NCBI GenBank assembly: GCA_022843845.1
Contig: JALHMW010000001.1
Coordinates: 124,001-188,000, forward strand
DNA from: Archangium sp.
GTDB lineage: Bacteria > Myxococcota > Myxococcia > Myxococcales > Myxococcaceae
Reading direction: 5' to 3'
Length of the DNA: 64,000 nucleotides
Part shown: positions 20,681 through 28,503 of the stretch, one piece after another
Position numbering within the stretch: the first letter of the stretch is position 1
Layout: every line of letters begins with the position of its first letter
Notes under the pieces: generated by a model
What the model was told of the DNA's origin: nothing
Seen by the model: only the letters and a program-made list of their open reading frames with translations
The model's database searches: none
Made by a program: the position numbers and the translations under genes

Positions 20681-21067
20681 ATGGATACGACGCTCTACGA
20701 CGCACACGCCCGGCTCGACGACGAGCACTGGTGGTTCCTCGGCAGACGCTCCATCGTTCGCGACGCGCTCAAGCGGCACCTTCACCCGTTTCCGGGGACA
20801 CGACGCATCCTGGACGCGTGGGGCACGGCTGCGAAAGTGGGCTTCCGATGCTACTTCGACTCGCTCCAATGGGGCCCCTTCGCAGCGGTGGTGGCGGGCA
20901 CCGAGAGAGAGAGAGCCACCGGCTGGGTCGGCCGCATCAGCGACTGTGCGCTGACGAAACTCTTCTCGGCAGCGCGGCACGACGCGTCTCAAGTCCCGGT
21001 TTCGTTTGACGTGCCCCTGCTCGCAATCGCCACCCGCCCTGACTCGTCCGCTCGAGGATCCACGTGA
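20681..21067 (+). pseudogene. Internally deleted class I SAM methyltransferase paralog of 27766-28503
   Basis: N-term 'MDTTLYDAHARLDDEHWWFLGRRSIVRDALKRHL' vs 'MDRSVYQELASLDENDWWWFVGRRSIIRESLRRHL'; C-term 'LTKLFSAARHDASQVPVSFDVPLLAIATRP' vs 'LTRTFSAERHLVSRLRFPFGVSLLALATAR'; SAM-binding core missing. Confidence 0.65.
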
Positions 21068-22893
21068 CACCGGATCAGCCAGACAATCCCAGCGCGCGCA
21101 TCGACCATCGTCGGGCGAGAACGCCCTGGATGAAGCGAAACCTTGGCCGACTGCGCCGAGAAGCACCTCCGCTCGTCGTGATGGCGACGCTCGTCGCGCT
21201 AACGTGGGCGAGCACCTTTCGCATCTGGACGCCGACGGATTTCACGCACCCCATCGAGTACTACGCTGACGCGAACTACCAACTGGGCGTAATCCAGAGC
21301 GCGCGCGACCGTGGCTTCGGTTCCCTGATCGGGGCAGAGAACCCCTTCATCGGTGCGCCCAACGCCGCCCGGTGGACCGACTTTCCGCTGAGCGACGACA
21401 TCGTCTACTTCGGCCTTGGGTTCCTCAGCCGCTTCACCGGAACCACCGCCGCGTTGAACCTGGGCTACCTCGCAGCGGCCGTGCTTGCGGCTGTCGCGCT
21501 CTACCTCGTCGCCCGCAGGCTCAGAATTCCGGCGCCGCTGGCCTCACTCGCGGGCGCGCTGTTCGGCGCGTCTCCGTTCATCTTCTACCGCACGGTGCAC
21601 CACTTCAACCTGGTGAGCTACTGGCCGGTGGCCCCCTGCATTCTCACGCTCACCTGGGTGCTCTCACGCAGAGGGCTTCGGGTCGGTGAGCGTCGGTTCA
21701 CCTTCGCCTGCATCAGCACCGCCATCGTCGGCGTGCACAACATGTACTACGCGAACTACGTCTTTCAGCTCCTCGCGCTCGGTGCTGCTTTTCAACTCGC
21801 TCGCGCCAACTGGAAGGCGTTCCGGGCGACCGCGCTGATCGCGGCGGCGCTGGTGGCGGCGGTGTTCCTGGGCAACCTCGATTCGGCGATCGGGGTGTAC
21901 CAATTCGGCCGCAACCCGACGGCGACCCACCGCAGCATCGGAGAAACGCTCTTGTACGGCCTAAGGCCGCTCGAGCTTGTCGTTCCCAGCCCCCACCACC
22001 GGATCGGTCTCTTCAGCCAAGGTGGAGCCCGGTACCAAGCGACGGCTCCAGTGTTGGGAGAGTTCCCATCGAACTACCTGGGCATCATTCCCGGTCTGGC
22101 GTTCATCGCGATGATGTTCTCCGGGCTTCGCGCAACGCTTGGCATGGGTCGACGGGGGGCCTCGAGCCGATTCCTGGTGGTGTCGCTCTGGCTCTGCTTC
22201 ATCGCCATCGGCGGCGGTTTGATGCAGCTCTCGCAGATGGTGCTCGGTATCGTCGCGTTCCGTTCGAACAACCGCGCGTCAATCGTCCTCCTCGGTCTCG
22301 CGGTGTTGTACTTGGGCCGTGCACTCGCACCTGCGTTGCGTCGGTGTTCTCCTCGAATCGGCTGGGCGCTCGCGGGTGCGGCGATAGTCTTCGGCCTCTG
22401 GGAGCAGTCGCCAGACCTCACGAAGAAGCTCACGTACCCGGGTGGCGTGGGGCACTGGCAGATGCGCGAGCGCTGGGCCAAAGCGATCGTCTCGGACGAG
22501 CACTTCGTCGAGACGCTCGAGCGGGAACTCCCAGTGGGTTCGGCCGTCTTGCAGTTGCCCGCGTTCGGCTTCCCCGAGCATGGGGAGATCGGGCCGGTGT
22601 ACGACTACGAGCACTTCAGGCTGTATGCCGTGTCGCACCAGAAGCTGCGCTGGAGCTACGGTGCCATGAAGGGACGACCTGAGAACGCCTTTCAGCAGGA
22701 AATGGCGCAGCTGCCACCACCGGCCATGGTTGGCCGGTTGAAGGCCGCTGGTTTTGGTGCAGTCGTCTTCGCGAACGCGGCGTACGGGCCGGGAACCGCG
22801 CAAGCCTTCGCACAGCAGGCGGGCGCCGGCTTCAGGGTACTCACCGCGGAGGCTGGCGACTTCAGCGTGGTGCTCTTCCCTCCACCGAACTGA
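21064..22893 (+). CDS. Large polytopic membrane protein (GT-C-like)
   Basis: 609-aa ORF with many TM helices and soluble C-terminal domain; GTG overlaps upstream TGA. Confidence 0.7.
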   Translation: MTPDQPDNPSARIDHRRARTPWMKRNLGRLRREAPPLVVMATLVALTWASTFRIWTPTDFTHPIEYYADANYQLGVIQSARDRGFGSLIGAENPFIGAPNAARWTDFPLSDDIVYFGLGFLSRFTGTTAALNLGYLAAAVLAAVALYLVARRLRIPAPLASLAGALFGASPFIFYRTVHHFNLVSYWPVAPCILTLTWVLSRRGLRVGERRFTFACISTAIVGVHNMYYANYVFQLLALGAAFQLARANWKAFRATALIAAALVAAVFLGNLDSAIGVYQFGRNPTATHRSIGETLLYGLRPLELVVPSPHHRIGLFSQGGARYQATAPVLGEFPSNYLGIIPGLAFIAMMFSGLRATLGMGRRGASSRFLVVSLWLCFIAIGGGLMQLSQMVLGIVAFRSNNRASIVLLGLAVLYLGRALAPALRRCSPRIGWALAGAAIVFGLWEQSPDLTKKLTYPGGVGHWQMRERWAKAIVSDEHFVETLERELPVGSAVLQLPAFGFPEHGEIGPVYDYEHFRLYAVSHQKLRWSYGAMKGRPENAFQQEMAQLPPPAMVGRLKAAGFGAVVFANAAYGPGTAQAFAQQAGAGFRVLTAEAGDFSVVLFPPPN

Positions 22894-22914
22894 GCAACTC
22901 AGCGAATCTCAATG

Positions 22915-23784
22915 CTATCGCCTGCAGCAGAGCACCCCCGTAATCTGCGGTGTGTAGACGCACCCGGTGGAGTTCTGCGAGGCATCGGTTCTCATCGTCG
23001 AGGCGGGCAGACAGGAAGTCTGCGTCAACCTGAAAGGACAGGTAGCGCCCAGAGCAGACATATCGGGGTCCATGGGGTTGTTTGGCACGACACAACCCAT
23101 CCGGGTCGTTCCGACGGCGCCCCTACATGTTGGGAAGCAGACACCACAGTCATTGGCCGCGTCGTATGCGAAGCAGCCAGGCGTGCCGGTGGTGTCGCCG
23201 GTCGTGATTTGAGACAGGGCCGGACTGGTCCCGGTACAAACCCCCCAACCTGCCCCACACAGTGACTGTGCGCTCGCCTCATCAATCGCGCCAGCGAAGG
23301 AACCTGAACAAGCGGCCACGTTCGGCAACCTCGTCGCATCGAGCCCATCACGGGTCCCGTCAGCACACGGTGACACGGCCGCGCTTCCTCCAGCCGTTGC
23401 CCCTCCACCACCAGCGCCTCCGCCAGCAGTGCCACCGCCAGCTGCTAGGAGCCTGATCGAGACGGTCTCGGTGACACCCTCCCACGTTGCCGATACGACG
23501 AAGCTCTGCTGGCACTTCGTGTCAACGGCCACGTCACACGAAGCATCGACGGTCGCAGACCCGAACGAGTCCAGCGTGGCGCTTTTGGTACCCAGCGAGC
23601 CGACGGTGGACGAAATGGTCACGAGCCCGGAGCCCACTGTCGAGTTCGATCGTGTCGCGGTGATGGCGACGCGGGAAACGCTGCCATCCGGTGGAATAAC
23701 CTTCGGATTGGCTTCCAGAACCAGCGTGCCCCCAGACGGGCCAGGGCAAGCGCTGAACATCGCCAGAATCAAAACTCGCTTCAT
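22915..23784 (-). CDS. Cys-rich putative lipoprotein with Ig/Big-like N-terminal part
   Basis: 'MKRVLILAMFSACPGPSGG' lipobox-like; C-terminal 'CADGTRDGLDATRLPNVAACSGSF...DPDMSALGATCP...DASQNSTGCVYTPQITGVLCCRR'. Confidence 0.7.
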   Translation of the reverse strand: MKRVLILAMFSACPGPSGGTLVLEANPKVIPPDGSVSRVAITATRSNSTVGSGLVTISSTVGSLGTKSATLDSFGSATVDASCDVAVDTKCQQSFVVSATWEGVTETVSIRLLAAGGGTAGGGAGGGGATAGGSAAVSPCADGTRDGLDATRLPNVAACSGSFAGAIDEASAQSLCGAGWGVCTGTSPALSQITTGDTTGTPGCFAYDAANDCGVCFPTCRGAVGTTRMGCVVPNNPMDPDMSALGATCPFRLTQTSCLPASTMRTDASQNSTGCVYTPQITGVLCCRR

Positions 23785-23790
23785 CGTTGT

Positions 23791-23874
23791 TCCCGCCTTT
23801 CGAATCTTGCAGCACACGACACCGGTCGTCCTGATGGGGCTGTCGAGTTCTGTGTCGAGTCGTCCCGTGGCCAT
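23791..23874 (-). pseudogene. Decayed C-terminal remnant of a third copy of the Cys-rich lipoprotein family
   Basis: One frame reads 'RDDSTQNST', the adjacent frame 'PIRTTGVVCCK'; matches 'RTDASQNST...PQITGVLCC' and 'RVDSSQNSS...PMITGVACC' with a frameshift. Confidence 0.55.
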
Positions 23875-24075
23875 GCACGGACGAATCGGGTGTTTCAACC
23901 TGCTGGAATCAGCTTGCAATCCAAGGCCCCTCGTCATTCAGGCGACGCCTGACTCCTGTCGCTGGCGGATTTCTTCGGGTTTGTGGCCCACAGCCGAACG
24001 TCAAGGACTTCAACCCATTTTCCGGTTGTGCGCAACAGTTGGAAAGCATGCCGATTCGTGGGCGCGTTGAAGGAG

Positions 24076-24987
24076 TCAATTCCGACAACACGCGACGCCG
24101 GTGATCATCGGGTTCCATTGGCACCCACTCGAGTTCTGCGACGAGTCAACGCGACCCGAGGCGAGGCAAGAACCGCCAGAGCCCAGTGCCATCTGAATGC
24201 AGTTGGCACCGATACCTCCCATGTCGGGGTCGGTCGGCGCGCTTGAGACGCAACAAGCGAGACACATTCCAATCGAACCGCGGCAGGAGGGGTAGCACGC
24301 GTTGCAATCATGAGCGGTATCGAAAGCAAAACAGCCAAGAAACGAAGTGGCCTGCTGGAACGTCACGGTGCCAATGACCGAGTCAGTGCCCCGACAAACG
24401 TGCCAGCCTGGTGCGCAGAGGGATGCAGCCGACGGCTCGTCGATCCATCCGGTCCACACCCCATCGCATGCCGCAACATTCGGAAAGAGCGTCGCGTTCA
24501 CGAGCCCCTCGCGGGTGCCATCGGCACAACCCGGGGTGCCGCCGGCGCTTCCTCCAGCCGAGCCACCGGCACTTCCTCCAGCCGAGCCACCGGCACTTCC
24601 TCCAGCCGAGCCACCGGCACTTCCTCCCGCCGAGCCACCGGCACTTCCTCCCGCCGAGCCACCGGCACTTCCTCCCGCTGAGCCACCGGCACTTCCTCCC
24701 GCAGAGCCACCAGCACTTCCTCCCGCTGGGCCACCAGCACTTCCTCCTGCTGAGCCACCGGCACTTCCTCCCGCCCCGCCACCGCCACCTCCTCCCGCCG
24801 CGCCACCCGCGCTCCCTCCTGCGTGGCCACCCGCACTCCCTCCCGCCCCGCCACCCGCCGCGCCCGCGCTTCCACCTGACGTCGGTGTGCCGCCGTCTTC
24901 ATCGACTGGCTGGAAGCCGCAGCCTCCGCAGTTGGCGAATACGAATGCCGCCAGAGCCACGAACCAAGCCTTCCCAAAGAGTGCCAT
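24076..24987 (-). CDS. Cys-rich putative lipoprotein with (GGSA)n linker
   Basis: 'MALFGKAWFVALAAFVFANCGGCG' signal/lipobox-like; GGSA repeat; C-term paralogous to 22915-23784. Confidence 0.7.
   Translation of the reverse strand: MALFGKAWFVALAAFVFANCGGCGFQPVDEDGGTPTSGGSAGAAGGGAGGSAGGHAGGSAGGAAGGGGGGGAGGSAGGSAGGSAGGPAGGSAGGSAGGSAGGSAGGSAGGSAGGSAGGSAGGSAGGSAGGSAGGSAGGSAGGSAGGSAGGTPGCADGTREGLVNATLFPNVAACDGVWTGWIDEPSAASLCAPGWHVCRGTDSVIGTVTFQQATSFLGCFAFDTAHDCNACYPSCRGSIGMCLACCVSSAPTDPDMGGIGANCIQMALGSGGSCLASGRVDSSQNSSGCQWNPMITGVACCRN
24541..24870 (-). repeat. Imperfect tandem repeat, 24-nt unit (SAGGSAGG coding), about ten copies
   Basis: Repeated 'gccaccggcacttcctccagccga' and variants on the + strand, in frame with the minus-strand CDS. 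Confidence 0.85.
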
Positions 24988-25075
24988 ACCTCGTGATCAT
25001 ACCGCACCCGGACTCGCAGGCAGAGGATTGCCCCCTCGCAAGAAGTGGGCTTGAAACCGACCCGAAGGAGTCCAG

Positions 25076-25831
25076 ATGGCAACCCGCGACGCGACGTCCG
25101 TCAACCGTGACTACTACGAGCGAACCACTGCCGGCCGTGAAGACTATTGGCGGAAGATGGCGGCGCCACGCCATCGCGTCGAGGTGATCCGCCAGATCGT
25201 TCGTGAGCTGAAGCCGTCGTCCGTCGTCGATCTCGGCTGTGGCAATGGCGTGCTCATCACCGAGCTGCGCGATGCGCTGCCCAACGTTCGGTGGAGCGGG
25301 CTGGACCTCTCGCGCCCGCAGGTCGCTCAGAACGTCAAGAACCTGCCATGGGCGACCTTTCGCGATGGAAACCTCGAGGAGCCCTTTGCCGCTGATTTCG
25401 ACTGGCTCAGCCAGTTTGATGCTGCGATGGCCACCGAAGTGATCGAGCATCTTGATTCGCCAGGCGCCTTCCTCGACAACGTCGGCAGACTCGTCAAGCC
25501 CGGCGGCCATGTGGTGCTGTCGACCCAGTCGGGGCCTATTCGTCAGACCGAACAGCGCGTCGGCCACCGCCGACACTACAGCCAGCGTGAGATGAGCGAG
25601 CTCTTGCGGCGACACCATTTCGAGCCGGTACGCATCTGGAACACGGGCTTTCCCTTTCACGATCTCTCAAAGTGGTATGCGAACCTCGACGCCGACGGCT
25701 CGATGTCGGAATTCGGAGAGAGCGCATACGGGTTCAAGCAGAACATCATCTGCGCCGCGCTCCGCCTCGCGTTCAAGTTGAACTCAAGCGCCGCCGGCGC
25801 CCAGCTCTTCGCTATCGCGCGCAAGGACTGA
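25076..25831 (+). CDS. Class I SAM-dependent methyltransferase
   Basis: 'SSVVDLGCGNGVLITEL', 'FDAAMATEVIEHLDSPGAFLDNVGRLVKPGGHVVLSTQ'. Confidence 0.88.
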   Translation: MATRDATSVNRDYYERTTAGREDYWRKMAAPRHRVEVIRQIVRELKPSSVVDLGCGNGVLITELRDALPNVRWSGLDLSRPQVAQNVKNLPWATFRDGNLEEPFAADFDWLSQFDAAMATEVIEHLDSPGAFLDNVGRLVKPGGHVVLSTQSGPIRQTEQRVGHRRHYSQREMSELLRRHHFEPVRIWNTGFPFHDLSKWYANLDADGSMSEFGESAYGFKQNIICAALRLAFKLNSSAAGAQLFAIARKD

Positions 25832-25882
25832 CGTGCTCCGGCAAGTCACCACCCAGGCTCGCGTTGACGTATAGAGCCAGGC

Positions 25883-27505
25883 GTGTGGACGAACAGCGCG
25901 AAACAGCGTTGGAGTGAACGAGCAGAGGTGCTGGTGCTGGTCGTGGCTGGCCTCGGCTGGTGTGTCTCGCGGAGCGCGTGGCACGTTCTGGACCCGCACG
26001 AGACCGCCTGGATGCACAGCGGCGACTGGGCTGACTACTACCAGGCGTGGCTGCTGCACACGCGCGGCCCCTGGACTCTCCAGCTTGGGGCCATTCCAGG
26101 GCTCCTGTACCCGTTCGGCATGTCGACCTTCTATACGGGCGCCAACTTCTGGCTTTGCCTCGTCGGGAAATTGGTGGCGCCGTTCTTCAGTGGGGAGTTC
26201 CAACTCTACGGGCTGTTCTACCTCCTGAGCTTCGTCAGCCAGGGCCTCGCCGTCAGGTGGGTGCTGAAGGTTGCGGGTGTTGGTGCGCCCGCGCGCGTAG
26301 CCGGAGCGTTGCTGGGGTTGGTCGACCCGGTGTTGATGGCACGCATGGGCCACATCGCCCTCATGGCCCAGGCGATCACCGTGGTGCAGGTCGGTCTCGC
26401 CCTGCGAGCCTGGCGACGACCTGACGACGCCGCCCGAACGGCGCGAGTGGCGGTGGCCGTCGCAGTATTCTCGGTTGGCATCGAGGCGTACCTCGCTGGC
26501 CAGGCCATTCCCCTCGCAGTCGCAGTGTTGGTCATCACCCGCGTCGTGGCGAAGCGGCCCTGGAAGGACCTCGCCGTCGAACTCGCCGTGCTGGTCGGTG
26601 GCGTTCTGTTCATGCTGTGGCAGGTCGGGGCCATCGCCGCTGGAGATGTTGATCGGAGCGCCGACGGTTTCGGTCAGTTCTCGTCGGACCTGCTCGCGCT
26701 CTTCAACAGCCACGGCCACTCGAAGCTGGTGCCCCCGTTGCCGGCAGGGCCGCGACAGGCGGAAGGCTACGCGTATCTCGGAGTAGGAGTGTTGCTCCTG
26801 CTGCCATTCGGCATCATGTCGTTCTGGCTGTGGCTTCGTCGCAACGGGCTCCGCCGCTTGGCGCCGCTGTTACCGCTGCTCATTGTGGCGCTGTTGATGG
26901 CCGTCTATGCGTGGTCGTCGCACGTGACGGTCCGCGGCCAGGAGGTCCTGGATCTCGAGTGGGCGTTTGCGCCGTTTGGAGCGATTACCAACTCCTTTCG
27001 AACGTGCGGGCGCTTCATCTGGCCGCTTCACTACGTGGTGAGCCTCGGGGTGATGGTCCTCGTGACGAAGCTGCTTCCAACGAAATGGCCTGCGATGGCA
27101 GCGTTGAGCCTCGCGGCGGGGCTGCAGGGCTGGGAGCTAAATGCAAACAATCAAGCGTTCTTCGCACCGCCTCCTCCGGTGATTGGCCCTGCGTGGACGG
27201 GAATTGGCGGACAGTACAAACATATTAAAATTATCCCAATCCAGCTTCAGTGGATCTGTGAATACGACCCGGCGATCGTGTCTTACCTGACGCGCATCGC
27301 AGCGAGAGAGCGAATGACGATCAACAGTGGGTACGTCGGTCGCGTTCCGCATGCCGCGAGGGCCGCGTGCGGGGCAGTCTTCACCGGGCCGCTCGAGCCA
27401 GACACGTTGTACGTGGTCTCACCAACTCACACGAATGATAGTGGACTAGCCAACGCCAGGTGCGAGCGGGTCGACGGCATTGTTCGCTGTTCAGCCCCAC
27501 GTTGA
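25883..27505 (+). CDS. DUF6311-like polytopic membrane protein (intact copy)
   Basis: 'GLLYPFGMSTFYTGANFWL', 'ITNSFRTCGRFIWPLHYVVSL', conserved soluble C-terminus. Confidence 0.7.
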   Translation: MWTNSAKQRWSERAEVLVLVVAGLGWCVSRSAWHVLDPHETAWMHSGDWADYYQAWLLHTRGPWTLQLGAIPGLLYPFGMSTFYTGANFWLCLVGKLVAPFFSGEFQLYGLFYLLSFVSQGLAVRWVLKVAGVGAPARVAGALLGLVDPVLMARMGHIALMAQAITVVQVGLALRAWRRPDDAARTARVAVAVAVFSVGIEAYLAGQAIPLAVAVLVITRVVAKRPWKDLAVELAVLVGGVLFMLWQVGAIAAGDVDRSADGFGQFSSDLLALFNSHGHSKLVPPLPAGPRQAEGYAYLGVGVLLLLPFGIMSFWLWLRRNGLRRLAPLLPLLIVALLMAVYAWSSHVTVRGQEVLDLEWAFAPFGAITNSFRTCGRFIWPLHYVVSLGVMVLVTKLLPTKWPAMAALSLAAGLQGWELNANNQAFFAPPPPVIGPAWTGIGGQYKHIKIIPIQLQWICEYDPAIVSYLTRIAARERMTINSGYVGRVPHAARAACGAVFTGPLEPDTLYVVSPTHTNDSGLANARCERVDGIVRCSAPR

Positions 27506-27518
27506 GACGGGGCGATGA

Positions 27519-27660
27519 CTACGCCACCGCGGGCTGGGCTTCGGGGGGCATCCCCCCCACGTCGCCCAGCCAGCGACTCATGGTGCCCCTGTCCACGGTG
27601 ATCCCGTCGCGCAGCCAGGCCGCCTCGATGCGATGCAGCGGCATTGCCCGTCGTGCACCA
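27519..27660 (-). mobile_element. IS66-family transposase (TnpC) fragment
   Basis: Minus-strand reading 'MPLHRIEAAWLRDGITVDRGTMSRWLGDVGGMPPEAQPAVA*' matches the IS66 transposase core; no full ORF or terminal repeats seen. Confidence 0.55.
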
Positions 27661-27765
27661 ACCGTCGTACTGTCGACACGGGAGTGAGAGGGGCGGCGCT
27701 CCTGTCGGGACCCCTGTCGTCCGGACCGCTGGTGCTCCAGCCGCAGGCGGTGTACTCCCGAGAAT

Positions 27766-28503
27766 ATGGACCGCTCTGTCTACCAAGAGTTGGCGAGCCT
27801 CGACGAAAACGACTGGTGGTGGTTCGTCGGGCGACGCTCGATCATTCGCGAGTCGCTGCGGCGGCACCTCCCCGAATCCCGAGGTCGACGAGTGCTCGAC
27901 GCCGGCTGCGGGAGCGGAGGCAACCTCCTGATGCTCCGTGAGTTCGGAGAGGTCACTGGAATCGAGCTCTCGCCTTTCGCAGTGGCGGCAGCGAGGAAGC
28001 GATGCGGAGAGACTGTGAGAGTGCTCGAAGGATCAATCCCCGAAGGGTTGCCGGCAAACGAGGTCTTCGGCCTCATCGGGCTCTTTGACGTGCTCGAGCA
28101 TCTCGAGAACCCGGTGCCCGCGTTGCAGGCGCTCAGGAAGAATCTTGCACCAGGCGGTACGCTGGTGATCACGGTGCCTGCTTTTCCTTTTCTGTGGAGC
28201 AAGCACGACGAGAGCAACCATCACTTCCGGCGCTACACGAGAACCTCACTCGCCACCGAGCTGAACGCCGCAGGCTTCAGCATCACCTTCGATACCCACT
28301 ACAACATCGCGCTCTTTCCCCCAATCGCAGCGGTTCGGGTCTTGAGAAAGCTTCTGCCGGGTGAAGAGAGCGACAACAATTCGATCACCGGGGGGCTTGC
28401 AAACCGGATTCTCACGCGAACGTTCTCGGCCGAGCGTCACCTCGTCAGCCGGCTTCGTTTCCCCTTCGGGGTGTCATTGCTGGCGCTCGCCACCGCTCGC
28501 TGA
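27766..28503 (+). CDS. Class I SAM-dependent methyltransferase (intact copy)
   Basis: 'RRVLDAGCGSGGNLLML', 'LIGLFDVLEHLENPVPALQALRKNLAPGGTLVITVPAF'. Confidence 0.9.
   Translation: MDRSVYQELASLDENDWWWFVGRRSIIRESLRRHLPESRGRRVLDAGCGSGGNLLMLREFGEVTGIELSPFAVAAARKRCGETVRVLEGSIPEGLPANEVFGLIGLFDVLEHLENPVPALQALRKNLAPGGTLVITVPAFPFLWSKHDESNHHFRRYTRTSLATELNAAGFSITFDTHYNIALFPPIAAVRVLRKLLPGEESDNNSITGGLANRILTRTFSAERHLVSRLRFPFGVSLLALATAR

Noticed and set aside
24541-24870. Possible CRISPR array
   Set aside because: Units are contiguous with no unique spacers and are in frame with a CDS; it is a coding tandem repeat.
24347-25187. Plus-strand ORFs encoding PPALPPAEPP or HRHFLPPS repeats
   Set aside because: Antisense readings of the minus-strand GGSA repeat; the minus-strand frame has a signal peptide and a paralog.
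27527-27568. Strong GC hairpin ggctgggc...gcccagcc as terminator
   Set aside because: No T-tract and it lies inside the IS66 transposase reading on the minus strand.
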